Assembly (NCBI RefSeq): GCF_014205215.1
Contig: NZ_JACHNC010000001.1
Coordinates: 9,172,501 to 9,236,500 of the forward strand
Direction of reading: 5' to 3'
DNA from: Actinoplanes lobatus
GTDB taxonomy: Bacteria > Actinomycetota > Actinomycetes > Mycobacteriales > Micromonosporaceae
Length of the DNA stretch: 64,000 nt
In this document: positions 43,240-52,430 of the stretch, piece after piece
How the letters are laid out: every line of letters starts with the position of its first letter
How positions within the stretch are numbered: position 1 is the stretch's first letter
Notes under the pieces: generated by a model
Seen by the model: the letters and a program-made list of their open reading frames with translations, nothing else
What the model was told of the DNA's origin: nothing
Database searches by the model: none
Made by a program: the position numbers and the translations under genes

Positions 43240-44445
43240 CCGGTACGCGCGACCCCGTCCCGCCTCATCCGCCCCGTCCCGTCCGGTCGGCGCTCGCTCG
43301 CTGCCCGCTCCCGCCTTTGCCGCGCCCGCCGGGCGTAGATCGGTGGCCGGGCAGGCCGTCCTGGCCCCCTCTGTTGCCGCCGGTCACGGCCGGGGCGCCG
43401 GCTCCCGGCCGGCGACCGGGTGACGCTCGGCGGGCGGTCCCGGTCTTGCCGGCCAGGCACCCGGGTTGCCGCTCTCGGCCGTTACGCCAGTCACGGCAAT
43501 CGTCATCCGCGGTCCCGCCGGTCCGGCGGCCGCACACGCAAGTCGCCGCGTGCGCGACCACCACCGCGGCCATCCGGGAGTCTCCTTCTTGGGCGTTCGC
43601 GGTTCTTCGTCAAGCGCCCGGTCGGGCGAATCGCCGAATGGGGGCGCCGTCCGCCGCACTAGGCGAAAGTGGGGCTTTCGCCGGAAGCAGGCGCCCGTTT
43701 CGCCCGCTTTGCCCGCCGCTGTTGTGCGATCTTGAACGATTTACCACCCGAGGCGGTGGTAAATCGTTCAAGATCGCTCCGGGTGACGCGTCCTGCTGGC
43801 GAGGGATTGCGGATTCGGCCGTAGGCAGCCAAGAAGAAGACTTCCGGAGGTATCCGATAACCCAAGGTCTTCCAGGGAAAATTGATCATGGGCGATGGTC
43901 TACCGCCGGATGGCGACCAGGCATCAAGATCGGCCCGAAAGCTAAAATCGACCAAGATCGCTGGCGAGTCGGGGTGATGCCACAGTCATCCGAATGCGCG
44001 ACTCGACATCGTGGCCGTCCACAACCGAGAAACAGGCTCCGAGTAGCACCGATCCACCATGCACCTCCACGCACTCACCGCCATGGTCACGGTGAGTGAC
44101 TCCCAATAGCGCGACCGGCGTCAACCGCCACCACCCACCCGGCGCAACCGGCGTGACGGCCGAAAGTGGGCAACCCGGATGCCTGACAACCACAACCACC
44201 CACCCGGCGCGATCGGCGTGACGGCCGGAAGTGGGCAGTTCGGGTGCCTGGCTGGCAAGACCGGGACCACCCGCCCAGCGTGACCGACAGGTGAGCCGGC
44301 GGCAGTTGAGGGGGCGCGATTCGCCCGGCCCGCCCAGCCACCGATCTACGCCCGGCGGGCGCGGCACAGGCGGGTGCGGGCAGCGAGATCGCGCCGAACG
44401 GACGGAACGGCCCTGATGAGGCGGGACGATGTCACGCGTACCGGA
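43240..44445 (-). repeat. Long non-coding palindromic element, copy B
   Basis: A 1.2-kb gene-free stretch homologous to copy A but in reverse orientation. Its ends are again inverted repeats (CCGGTACGCG at 43240, CGCGTACC ending at 44442), each with a CGCCGGGCGtAGATCGGTGG box. About 70-bp units sit in the left flank (43425-43500) and right flank (44110-44285), and a lower-GC core contains the perfect hairpin at 43726-43777. The last base abuts the stop codon of the gene at 44446, as copy A abuts the stop at 18115. An open frame of about 98 codons (43659-43955) is partly conserved with A, but the changes do not favour synonymous sites. Confidence 0.85.
43726..43777. repeat. Perfect 23-bp core hairpin of copy B
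   Basis: Arms 43726-43748 (starting GCGATCTTGAACG) and 43755-43777 pair without mismatch around a 6-base loop (CGAGGC). Unusually AT-containing for this genome. The equivalent in copy A has four mismatches. Confidence 0.95.
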
Positions 44446-45318
44446 TCAGGGTTGTCCGGTGAGGAATCGCCGGGCGTTCGTGGTGAACAGAGCGTGCGGG
44501 AAGACGGCCGGGTCGAGGGGTTGCGCGTAGGGGCGGTCGGAGCCGTGCACGATGGCGCCCTCGCCGACCACCCCGCTCAGGGCCGTGATCGCGGCGGCCT
44601 GGTAGGAGGACGTCTCGTAGAAGACGAACGGATCGACGGCGAACGCGCCGCCGCGGGCGGTGAGACGCTCGTGGTGCAGCGGGGCGAGCCCGGCCAGCGC
44701 GACGAACCCGATCCGCAGGCTGGGATGACGCTCCCGGCCGGCGAGATGCCAGGCCATCCAGGACCGGTGCATCTGGGCGACGTAGGGCACCAGGGCCGGC
44801 CACCAGCCGGGCATGCCGGACTCACCGGCCGGCGCCGGACCGGGGTGCACGAGAAGCGGCTTGCCGGCCCGTTCCAGTTCGGTGAGCAGCGGCGACACGT
44901 GTGCGATGGCGGCCGGGTCGCCCAGCGCGGTGGCCGGTAGTTGCAGCCCGGCGACACGGTCCACCCGCAGCAGGCGGGCCAGCCCGGACGGGTCGGGCTC
45001 GGTGACCGCGGCGGCGGCCCACACGTGGAACGGATCGGGCAGTTCGAGGGCGCTCTCGTGCCAGACGTCGATCAGGTCGTGGCCGGGCCCGTGCTCGATG
45101 CCGAGCGGGCTGGACAGCGACACCAGCACCCGGCCGGTGCCCTCGGCGATCTCCCGGGCCCGGCGGCGGCCGACGTCGTGGGCGGCCGGATCGACCCCGT
45201 ACGGATCCTCGCCCGCCAGATACAGCGTCCACTCCCGCAGGTAGGGGAAGGTGTCGCGCCGGCGCAGCGCGTCGATGAACGCCGGGGGCCACAGGTGCTG
45301 GTGGCAGTCGCTCCGCAT
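44446..45318 (-). CDS. Amidohydrolase family protein
   Basis: A 290-residue Amidohydro_2-type enzyme: MRSDCHQHLWPPAFIDAL carries the HxH metal site, PLLVHPGPAPAG a further His, and GEGAIVHGSDRPYAQPL the conserved Asp. The TIM-barrel core between them is alanine/leucine-rich. The ATG at 45318 has GGAG 6 bases upstream. It is divergent from the DUF6493-like pair (64 bp). The substrate is unknown; it differs clearly from the amidohydrolase at 38083. Confidence 0.85.
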   Translation of the reverse strand: MRSDCHQHLWPPAFIDALRRRDTFPYLREWTLYLAGEDPYGVDPAAHDVGRRRAREIAEGTGRVLVSLSSPLGIEHGPGHDLIDVWHESALELPDPFHVWAAAAVTEPDPSGLARLLRVDRVAGLQLPATALGDPAAIAHVSPLLTELERAGKPLLVHPGPAPAGESGMPGWWPALVPYVAQMHRSWMAWHLAGRERHPSLRIGFVALAGLAPLHHERLTARGGAFAVDPFVFYETSSYQAAAITALSGVVGEGAIVHGSDRPYAQPLDPAVFPHALFTTNARRFLTGQP

Positions 45319-45382
45319 CACCGGCTCCACCCTATTGATCGCGGGACGGTTTTTGTCGGAGGGTGCCGCTAGGTTCTCCGGC

Positions 45383-48001
45383 ATGGTGAGTTTCGGGCAG
45401 TTGGAGCCGTTGATCCGGGCCGGTGAGTTCGACCAGGTCGCGACCGCTCTTCTGAGTGTCGACGAGCCGGCCAGGCGGGCTCTGGCCGCCCCGGTCAAGG
45501 GCATCGAGCTGCACTGGGTGGAGGAGGTCGGCACCTCATTCGAGCGGCTGCACGACCGGGCGGCGCTGGCCGAGCGGAGCTTCGCCCGGCGGGCCGCGCG
45601 GGAGGCGGCGCTGCGGGTCGCCGGCGCCGGCTGTCTGCCCCGGGCCGCCGACGTCGTGTCGTTCCTGCGGTCCGGCCGGTTCGGTCCCGCGCCCACCCCG
45701 GCCGCGCTCGACGCGCTGGTGCGGGTGCTGCGTGCGCCCGGCCGCCCGTCGCTTGCCGCGATCGCCCGGCCGCTGGCCGAGAAGCTGCGGCCGCTCCAGG
45801 TCAACCTCCAGTGGGGCATGATCAGCCGGCTGCTCGCCGAGGCCGAGTTGTCCCCACCGGGCACCGAGGCGGTGGTCCGCGGCTGGATGGGCCAGGTCGG
45901 CGCCGAGCGTTACGGCAAGGATCTGGCCGAGCTGCTGCGCGCCGACCCGCACACCACCGAGATGCTGCCGCACGTCTTCGGCATCGCCCGGCTCGGCCAG
46001 GAGCTGGACGAGGAGTGGACGAAGGCGCTGGCCCGGCTCGCCGCCGACGGCGTCATCGACCGGCAGTCCCTGCTGGACGGTTGCGTCCAGCGGCTGGTCG
46101 CCGGTGACCGGCCGGGCTCGATCCGCCGGGTGGTGGTGCTGCACCGGCTGCTCGACCCGACGGCCGAGGAGTGCGCGGCCCGCCGGGCGGAGTGCCTGGC
46201 CATGCTGGCCGGCCCGGAGTCCACGGTGGCCGACCTGGCGTTGCGCGGCCTGCGCCGGGCCGACGACGCCGGGCTCGTCGAGATCGACACGGTGGCCGAG
46301 GCGGCGTTCACGGTCCTGCTGCGCAAGGAGAAGAAGCTGGTCCGCGCCCAGCTCGACTGGCTCGCCGCGGCGCTGGCCCGCAAGGCCGATCCGCTGCTGT
46401 TCGAGGCGCTGCTCACCGGGCTCGGCAACCCGGCCGTCGACCTGGCCGAGCAGGTGCTGCGGGCGGCCGCCACGCACCTGCCGGTCTTCGGGGCCGCCGG
46501 GCGGGAGTCCCTGGCCGCGGCGGTCGCCGGTTTCCAGGGCGACCTGCGCCGTCAGGCCGGGGAGCTGCTCGGCGCCGGTGATCCCGCCGATCACGTTGCG
46601 GTCGCGCTGCCACCGGTCGCCCCCGCCGCGCCGGTGCCGCCGCCGATCCGGTCCATTCCGGAGCTGGCCGCCGAGGTGCGGCACATGCTGCGCGAGCTGG
46701 ATCCCGACCCGATCCGGCTGGAGCTGGCCCTGGACGGGCTCGTGCGGTTCACCGCGAGCGACCGGCCGGCCCTCGCCGAAGCGCTGACGCCGCTGCTCCC
46801 GCAGTACGGCGACCGGCCGCTGATCAACCTGTTGCGGGCCGTCGTCACCAACCGGTGGTTCGCGTGGACCCCGTCGGAGTGGGACAAGCGTGCCTCGCCG
46901 CCGGTCTGGATGCTGATCGGGCGGCTCACCGAGCTGACCCGGCAGATGTGCGGCGGCACGCCGCCACCCGCGCTGCTCGCCACCCCGGCCACGGTGGACG
47001 GTCACGTCGACCCGGCCCGGGTGGTGCGGCTGCTCGGGGAGGGCTGGGAGCCGGGGCCGTGGGATCTGTCCCAGGCGCTGTTGCGGTTGCCGCGCGAGAT
47101 CGGCCCAGAGGTGCGGGCGGCGGCGGACCGGCTCACCTCGGCCGCCGGGCACTCCCTCGCCGGGTTTCTGGCCGATGGCGGGCTGCCCGACCCGGAGGTG
47201 GCCACGGTGGCCGTCGGCAAGCGCAGGTGCATGCACACCGGCGGCTACTACTGCGACTGTGCCCGCCATCCGGCCCGGCGGACCGTGGCGTTCGCACCGG
47301 TCGAGCACACGCTGACCGTCCCGGAGGGTCTGCTCGGCCAGCCACGCAAGGAGGCGGGCAACCGGGCGTATTCGTACCCCGACGGCCGGCCGCTGGACGG
47401 GTGGCCACTCGTCTTCCCGAGCCACCGGGAGCTGGCCGCGGCCCACGTGCAGCCACGGCTCATCGAGTCGGCCGAGAGCCGGGGCGTCACCGGCCACGTC
47501 GGCATCCTGCCCGCCCTGGCGGCGTGCGACGGGCCGTTCGGGCCGGCCATGGCGCTCTGCCTGGCGTACGGTCTGACCGCCGCCCGCCCGGAGGGCCGGG
47601 TGGCCGCCGTGGACGCGTTCCTCGACCTGGCCGCCCGGGGCGTCCTCGACGGGGCACTGGTCGGGCGGGAGCTCGTCGCCCTGCACCGGGCCGAGATCGT
47701 CGTCCTGAAGCGGGTCGCCGACGCTCTCGGTGAGGCCGCGCGGGCCGGTGCGGCCGCCCACGCCTGGGCCGCCCTCCGCGAGCTGGTGCCGGCCGTGCTC
47801 GCCGCGGCCACGCCCGGGGCAGGCGCCCCCGATCTGCTGCTGACGGCCGAGTCCGTCGCGGCGGCCGTCCGCGCCACCGAGGAGATCCCCGAGGTGACGG
47901 CGGTGGCGGCGCGCGGCGGCCGGACCCGGCTGGTCACCGAGGCGACCCGGCTCGCCCGGACGCTCGCCTCCGCCACCAAAACTGTCGTACCCGAGATCTA
48001 A
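45383..48001 (+). CDS. DUF6493-like giant helical-repeat protein 1
   Basis: An 872-residue, almost all-helical, alanine/leucine/arginine-rich cytoplasmic protein that looks like an ARM/HEAT-type solenoid (repeated LA..L......R..A...L). A Cys/His segment near residues 615-630 (CMHTGGYYCDCARHP) is a possible metal site or loop. A conserved GPFGPAMALCLAYGLTAARPEGRVAAVDAFLDLAARG block near 715-750 is shared with the next gene. The family (DUF6493/DUF7824-like, by my recollection) is widespread in actinomycetes and has no established function. The ATG at 45383 is the first before the conserved MVSFGQLEPLI; a clear SD is not seen. Confidence 0.8.
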   Translation: MVSFGQLEPLIRAGEFDQVATALLSVDEPARRALAAPVKGIELHWVEEVGTSFERLHDRAALAERSFARRAAREAALRVAGAGCLPRAADVVSFLRSGRFGPAPTPAALDALVRVLRAPGRPSLAAIARPLAEKLRPLQVNLQWGMISRLLAEAELSPPGTEAVVRGWMGQVGAERYGKDLAELLRADPHTTEMLPHVFGIARLGQELDEEWTKALARLAADGVIDRQSLLDGCVQRLVAGDRPGSIRRVVVLHRLLDPTAEECAARRAECLAMLAGPESTVADLALRGLRRADDAGLVEIDTVAEAAFTVLLRKEKKLVRAQLDWLAAALARKADPLLFEALLTGLGNPAVDLAEQVLRAAATHLPVFGAAGRESLAAAVAGFQGDLRRQAGELLGAGDPADHVAVALPPVAPAAPVPPPIRSIPELAAEVRHMLRELDPDPIRLELALDGLVRFTASDRPALAEALTPLLPQYGDRPLINLLRAVVTNRWFAWTPSEWDKRASPPVWMLIGRLTELTRQMCGGTPPPALLATPATVDGHVDPARVVRLLGEGWEPGPWDLSQALLRLPREIGPEVRAAADRLTSAAGHSLAGFLADGGLPDPEVATVAVGKRRCMHTGGYYCDCARHPARRTVAFAPVEHTLTVPEGLLGQPRKEAGNRAYSYPDGRPLDGWPLVFPSHRELAAAHVQPRLIESAESRGVTGHVGILPALAACDGPFGPAMALCLAYGLTAARPEGRVAAVDAFLDLAARGVLDGALVGRELVALHRAEIVVLKRVADALGEAARAGAAAHAWAALRELVPAVLAAATPGAGAPDLLLTAESVAAAVRATEEIPEVTAVAARGGRTRLVTEATRLARTLASATKTVVPEI

Positions 48002-48010
48002 GGTCTGCGC

Positions 48011-50695
48011 ATGCCTCAGGACATCACCCCCACCGCCCGCCTCACCTGGGCTGATCTCGACGTGCTGGCAAGGCGGGCGGATCACGTGACGATCACCCGC
48101 CGCGTCATCGCGCTGAGCGAGCCGGAGCGGGCCGCGTTCGCCGCCGAGCTCGAGGCGGGCATCAGGAAGACCCGCGGCGAGGCTTGGTGGGGGCAGCGGG
48201 GCAACGATCCGGCCGCCGGTTACGCGCTGGCCGTGATCGGCAGCATGCCGTCCGCCGCGCGGGCCGCCACCCTGCTCACCCGGCGCGACATGCGCGACGG
48301 CTGGGGCAGCATCCCGGCCGAGAAGTTCCGGAGCATCGTGGAGGCCCGCGACATCCCGTGGCTGGCCGACCTCGGGGTGCGGCTCGCCGAGAAGCTGCCG
48401 GCCAAGGAGGTCTGGGCCCGGGATTGGGAGTTCGTCTCCCCGATGCTCACCGCGACGCCGGAGCTGGCCCCGCGCACCGAGGGGTTCGTCCGCGGCTGGC
48501 TCGACCATGTGCACCAGAGCACCGGCCGGCTACGGGGGCTGGCCGACGCGCTCCGGGACAGCCCGTTCCTCGACCACCTGCTGCCGGCCGTGTTCGAGAT
48601 CGACGGCATCGGCAGCGCGCTGACCGGCGGCCAATGGGACGGCGAGGCCTGGAACACCACACCCCGCTCCCCCGCCGCACTCGCCACGCTGGTGGCCGAA
48701 GGGCGCCTGGACCGGGCGACCGTTTTCGCCGCCACCGTCGACCGCCTGGTCCGCGGCGACCGCCCGGCGCTGCTGCGGCCGTTCGCGATGCTGCACGACG
48801 CTCTCGCGCCGACCGTCGACGAGATGGCCGGGTTCACGCACGACTACGCCCGGCTCCTGGCCGGGGCGCCGTCCGCGATCGCCGGGCTCGCCCAGCGGGC
48901 CCTGCGCGCGGTCGACGACGCCGGCCGCCTGGAGTTGGAGACCCTGATCGAGGCGAGCGCCGCGACCCTGCTCCGGGCCGAGAAGGGCCTGGTCAGGACG
49001 CAGCTCTCCTGGCTGGAGAAGGTGGCCCGCCGGGCGCCCGAGCGGGCCGGTGAGCTGATGGAGACGGTCGCCGTGGCGTTCGGGCATCCCACGCTCGACG
49101 TGCAGGAGCGGGCGCTCAACCTCATCGCCCGTCAGGTGGCCCGTCTCGACGCCGGCGCCGTGGCCCGGATCGCCGACGCCGCCGGCGCCCTCGGCGGCGA
49201 CCTGCCGGCGCGGGCCGCCGAGCTGTTCGGGGTGGCCGCTGCGGAGACCGGCACGCCCGGCGTGGTGGAACTCGCCCCGCCCGCGCCGGCCGCCGCGATG
49301 CCGCCGCCCATCGCGAGCGGCGCCGAGCTGGCCACCGAGATCGTCGCCCTGCTGCACGGGGGGACCGCCGTCGCGTGGGAGCGGGTGCTGGCCGCGCTGG
49401 TGGCGCTGCCCGCGGCCGGGGTGCCGGTCGCGGAGTCCCTGCGGCCCCTCCTCGACCGGCACCATGCCGAGCTGACCGATCACGGCTGGCACGGCGAGCT
49501 GCTGCGGAACGCCCTCCTCGGCGACGTGATGCGGGTGATCCTCGGCCGGGCCAAGAGCTCGGCGTCGTCGGACAACGCGCGCAACGCCTGGGTGTTCGGT
49601 TCCGGCCCCCGGCAGTCGCTGCGGGGCGGGCCGGCCAGCGTCCTCGAACTGCGCATCCGTGAGCTGGCCGAGCGGGTGTCCGCCGAGCCGGCCGCCGAGC
49701 TGATGGCCACGCCCACCCGGGTGACCGGGGCCCTCGACCCGGCGGTCCTGCTGGAACGGCTGTTCCGGGCCGAGGCGGCCGGGCGGGAGCCGTGGCCGAT
49801 CGACTTCGAGCAGGCGCTGCTGCGGGTGCCGCGGGAGGCCGACCCGGCTGTCGTGACCGCGGCCGCGGAGCTGACGTCGGCGGCGGGCCGCCGGTTCGCG
49901 GTCTGGCTCAAGGAGGGTGGGCTGCCCGATCCGGTCAGCACCCGGTGGCCGCAGACCGGCAAGGACGGGCGGTATGCGTACGGCGGGACACCCCCGCTCA
50001 AACGGCGGGTGGTCGCCCAGCTCGACGAGTCGCGGCCGGTCGAGCACCTGCTGGGGGGCCTGCTCGTCAACCTGACCCGCAGCAACGTGCCGTCGTATTA
50101 TCCGTGGGACTTCTCGGCGCCCATCGACATCACCGCGGCGGCGCTGCCGCAGCACCGGGAGGTGGTCGCCGCCTGGGTGCTGCCGGTGATCGCGGCGCAC
50201 GCCGACATGGACGGCAAGGGTGACGGGCCGATGCTGCCGGCACTGGCCGAGTGCTCCGGGCCGGTGGGTCCGGCCCTGACGCTGGCCTTGGCGTACGGTC
50301 TGGGCGCCCGCCACGAGCCGGACCGGCTCGCCGCCGTCGACGCGTTCCTGATCCTGGCGGCCGGTGGCGAGCCGATCGGCGCCGGGATCGGCGCCGAAGT
50401 CGCGGACCTGTGCGCCGACGGCGTGGTGAAATTGACCCGGGTGGTCGCGGCCCTGACCGACGTCCATCGCGGCGGCGGGTCCCGGGCGCTGTGGGAGCTG
50501 CTGGCCGCGGCCCTGCCGGGGCTGCTGCCGGCCGGGCCGCGCGGCCTGCCGGACCTTCTGGAGCTGGCCACGCAGGTCGCGGGCGAGGTGGGCGCCCACG
50601 ACGACGTCCCGGGGCTGGCCGAGGTGGCGGGCCGGGCGGGCGGGAGCCGGCTGCTCAAGGAGGCGCGCCGGTTGCGCACCGTCCTGGCGGGCTGA
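48011..50695 (+). CDS. DUF6493-like giant helical-repeat protein 2
   Basis: An 894-residue paralogue of the preceding gene, 9 bp downstream. The shared backbone includes the LGHPTLDVQERALNLIARQ-type repeat, SAAGRRFAVWLKEGGLPDP versus SAAGHSLAGFLADGGLPDP, and GPVGPALTLALAYGLGARHEPDRLAAVDAFLILAAGG. The Cys-rich loop of protein 1 is absent here. The pair probably forms a heteromeric scaffold. No SWIM-zinc-finger or MoxR/VWA partner genes, often linked to such families, are adjacent. Confidence 0.8.
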   Translation: MPQDITPTARLTWADLDVLARRADHVTITRRVIALSEPERAAFAAELEAGIRKTRGEAWWGQRGNDPAAGYALAVIGSMPSAARAATLLTRRDMRDGWGSIPAEKFRSIVEARDIPWLADLGVRLAEKLPAKEVWARDWEFVSPMLTATPELAPRTEGFVRGWLDHVHQSTGRLRGLADALRDSPFLDHLLPAVFEIDGIGSALTGGQWDGEAWNTTPRSPAALATLVAEGRLDRATVFAATVDRLVRGDRPALLRPFAMLHDALAPTVDEMAGFTHDYARLLAGAPSAIAGLAQRALRAVDDAGRLELETLIEASAATLLRAEKGLVRTQLSWLEKVARRAPERAGELMETVAVAFGHPTLDVQERALNLIARQVARLDAGAVARIADAAGALGGDLPARAAELFGVAAAETGTPGVVELAPPAPAAAMPPPIASGAELATEIVALLHGGTAVAWERVLAALVALPAAGVPVAESLRPLLDRHHAELTDHGWHGELLRNALLGDVMRVILGRAKSSASSDNARNAWVFGSGPRQSLRGGPASVLELRIRELAERVSAEPAAELMATPTRVTGALDPAVLLERLFRAEAAGREPWPIDFEQALLRVPREADPAVVTAAAELTSAAGRRFAVWLKEGGLPDPVSTRWPQTGKDGRYAYGGTPPLKRRVVAQLDESRPVEHLLGGLLVNLTRSNVPSYYPWDFSAPIDITAAALPQHREVVAAWVLPVIAAHADMDGKGDGPMLPALAECSGPVGPALTLALAYGLGARHEPDRLAAVDAFLILAAGGEPIGAGIGAEVADLCADGVVKLTRVVAALTDVHRGGGSRALWELLAAALPGLLPAGPRGLPDLLELATQVAGEVGAHDDVPGLAEVAGRAGGSRLLKEARRLRTVLAG

Positions 50696-50829
50696 CGCAT
50701 GTTACCGGGTCGGCTGTTGCCGGGGGGCCGATTCTCATCGGCTCATCCGGGGCGGATGACGCGCCGGAGCCGCGATCGCGACAGGCTGCCGATTACACCA
50801 TGCGAGGCCGGCATCCGGGAGACAACACT

Positions 50830-51678
50830 ATGAGCAAGAAGGAAAAGAAGAACAAACATCACCCCAAGGACACGGACCAGGTCGCTCCGGTGGAACGGAT
50901 GAAGCGGGCCGAGTACGAGCGGGAGATGCGGCGGTTGCACGGTGAGCTGGTCGCCATGCAGGAGTGGGTGAAGGCGTCCGGCACCAAGATCTGTGTGGTG
51001 TTCGAGGGCCGGGACACGGCCGGCAAGGGCGGCACCATCAAACGCATCACCGAGCGGGTCAGCCCGCGGGTGTTCCGGGTGGTCGCCCTGCCCACTCCCA
51101 CCGAGCGGGAGAAGAGCCAGATGTACGCGCAGCGCTACATCGCCCGGCTCCCGGCCGGCGGCGAGGTCGTGATCTTCGACCGGTCGTGGTACAACCGGGC
51201 CGGCGTCGAGCGGGTGATGGGCTTCTGCACGGCGGAGGAGTCCGAGCGGTTCCTGGAGATCGTGCCGACCTGGGAGAAGGCCATGACCGACTCCGGGATC
51301 CTGCTGCTCAAGTACTGGCTGGAGGTCAGCCCGGACGAGCAGACCCGCCGGCTGGAGAGCCGCATCCACGATCCGCGGAAGATCTGGAAGCTCTCCGACA
51401 TGGATCTGAAGTCGTACAGCCGCTGGAACGACTACTCCCGGGCCCGTGACGCGATGCTGGCCACCACCGACACCTCCTGGGCGCCCTGGTTCATCGCGTA
51501 CACCGACGACAAGAAGCGGGCCCGGCTCAACATCATCACGCATCTGCTGAGCCAGGTGCCGTACGAGCCGCTCAAGCCGCGCGACATCAAACTGCCGAAA
51601 CGGCGGGCCGAGAACGGCTATCTCGCTCCCGACCTGCCGTTGCGGTTCATCCCCACGCCGTACGGCGACGTGCGCTGA
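50830..51678 (+). CDS. ppk2: Polyphosphate kinase 2
   Basis: A 282-residue PPK2-family enzyme that transfers phosphate from polyphosphate to a nucleoside diphosphate or monophosphate. The Lys-rich N-terminus is followed by Walker A EGRDTAGKGGTIKRI (about 59-73), EKSQMYAQRYIARLPAGGEVVIFDRSWYNRAGVERVMGF (Walker B and lid) and LLKYWLEVSPDEQTRRLESR. All expected active-site residues (Asp62, Lys66, Asp117, Arg118) appear. Single-domain length. The ATG at 50830 has GGGAGA upstream; the longer open frame is shadow. A strong bidirectional stem-loop follows. Confidence 0.95.
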   Translation: MSKKEKKNKHHPKDTDQVAPVERMKRAEYEREMRRLHGELVAMQEWVKASGTKICVVFEGRDTAGKGGTIKRITERVSPRVFRVVALPTPTEREKSQMYAQRYIARLPAGGEVVIFDRSWYNRAGVERVMGFCTAEESERFLEIVPTWEKAMTDSGILLLKYWLEVSPDEQTRRLESRIHDPRKIWKLSDMDLKSYSRWNDYSRARDAMLATTDTSWAPWFIAYTDDKKRARLNIITHLLSQVPYEPLKPRDIKLPKRRAENGYLAPDLPLRFIPTPYGDVR

Positions 51679-51679
51679 C

Positions 51680-51712
51680 CGAAGGGCGCGGGTCCGGGAC
51701 CCGCGCCCTTCG
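51680..51712. terminator. Perfect 15-bp bidirectional stem-loop
   Basis: CGAAGGGCGCGGGTC and GACCCGCGCCCTTCG flank a CGG loop, between the convergent ppk2 and lectin genes. Confidence 0.85.
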
Positions 51713-51719
51713 CCGGGGA

Positions 51720-52277
51720 TCAGCCGTGCAGCCGCAGGTCGGGCGCCCAGCTCCAGTTCTGGTTGGTGCCGCCGTTGCAGGTGTACTGCAACAGCTGCGC
51801 GCTGTTCGACGTGCTGGCGTTCTTCACCGTGAGGCACTTGCCGCTCTTCCGGTTGATGATCCGGTAGTAGTCGGCCCGCCAGCCCCACTCGACGTAGATG
51901 CCCGTGTACTCGGTGTACCACTCCTCGTTGTCACCGTTGTTGCAGGTGTACTGAATGACCGCCGCGCTGTTCTCGGTCGAGGCGCCCTTCACGGTCAGGC
52001 ACTTGCCGCTGGAGCCGTTCTTGATGTTCCAGTATTTGCCCTCGGTCGTGATGAAGGTCCACGACTGGTTGGCGTTGCGCGGCTCGTAGCAGCTGAAGAT
52101 GATCTGGACGGTGCCGTTGGCGGTGCTGGAGTTGGGGTTGTCGATGCACTTCTGGGAGTCGTATCCCCAGATGTAGACGGGGCCGACGGTCGCGGCGAGC
52201 GCCGGTGACTGCGTCAGCACCAGACCGGTGGCGGCCACCACCAGAGCCATCACCGTACGGAGAACGAATTTCAGCAT
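51720..52277 (-). CDS. Secreted ricin-type beta-trefoil lectin
   Basis: A 185-residue exported protein: signal peptide (1-28, ending ALA-AT) followed by one ricin B-like domain (CBM13 type). The three sub-repeats show QxW-type motifs as NQSWTF, NEEWYT and NQNWSW, with a repeated GKCLTVKGASTENSA / GKCLTVKNASTSNSA unit. Such stand-alone lectins bind galactose- or xylose-containing glycans; no catalytic domain is attached. Start ATG at 52277. Confidence 0.9.
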   Translation of the reverse strand: MLKFVLRTVMALVVAATGLVLTQSPALAATVGPVYIWGYDSQKCIDNPNSSTANGTVQIIFSCYEPRNANQSWTFITTEGKYWNIKNGSSGKCLTVKGASTENSAAVIQYTCNNGDNEEWYTEYTGIYVEWGWRADYYRIINRKSGKCLTVKNASTSNSAQLLQYTCNGGTNQNWSWAPDLRLHG

Positions 52278-52390
52278 GCTGCCCCTCTTGCTTCGAGCCG
52301 GACGATCAAGTCCGCAATGGACTGGGCAGAACGCTATGACGTTCTTCTATCGGCCGGCTCTCGATCCGCTCTTGGCCGGGCGTGCATGAA

Positions 52391-52424
52391 AAAGGTGGGC
52401 GGGCCCGCGGGCCCGCCCACCTTT
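52391..52424. terminator. 34-bp perfect palindrome, terminator of the M36 gene
   Basis: A perfect inverted repeat (AAAGGTGGGCGGGCCCG and its complement, no loop in the strict sense) directly after the metallopeptidase stop, with A and T runs at the ends. It can terminate on either strand. Confidence 0.8.
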
Positions 52425-52430
52425 CTGCTG

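Noticed and set aside
43659..43955. A 98-codon protein gene inside element copy B, partly conserved in copy A
   Set aside because: Both copies share the frame and stop, but differences between them are mostly non-synonymous, and codon use lacks the strong third-position G/C bias of local genes. DNA or RNA conservation explains it better.
45536..48514. A 992-codon minus-strand open frame
   Set aside because: Antisense shadow of the DUF6493-like gene; composition is Arg/Gly/Pro-rich without motifs.
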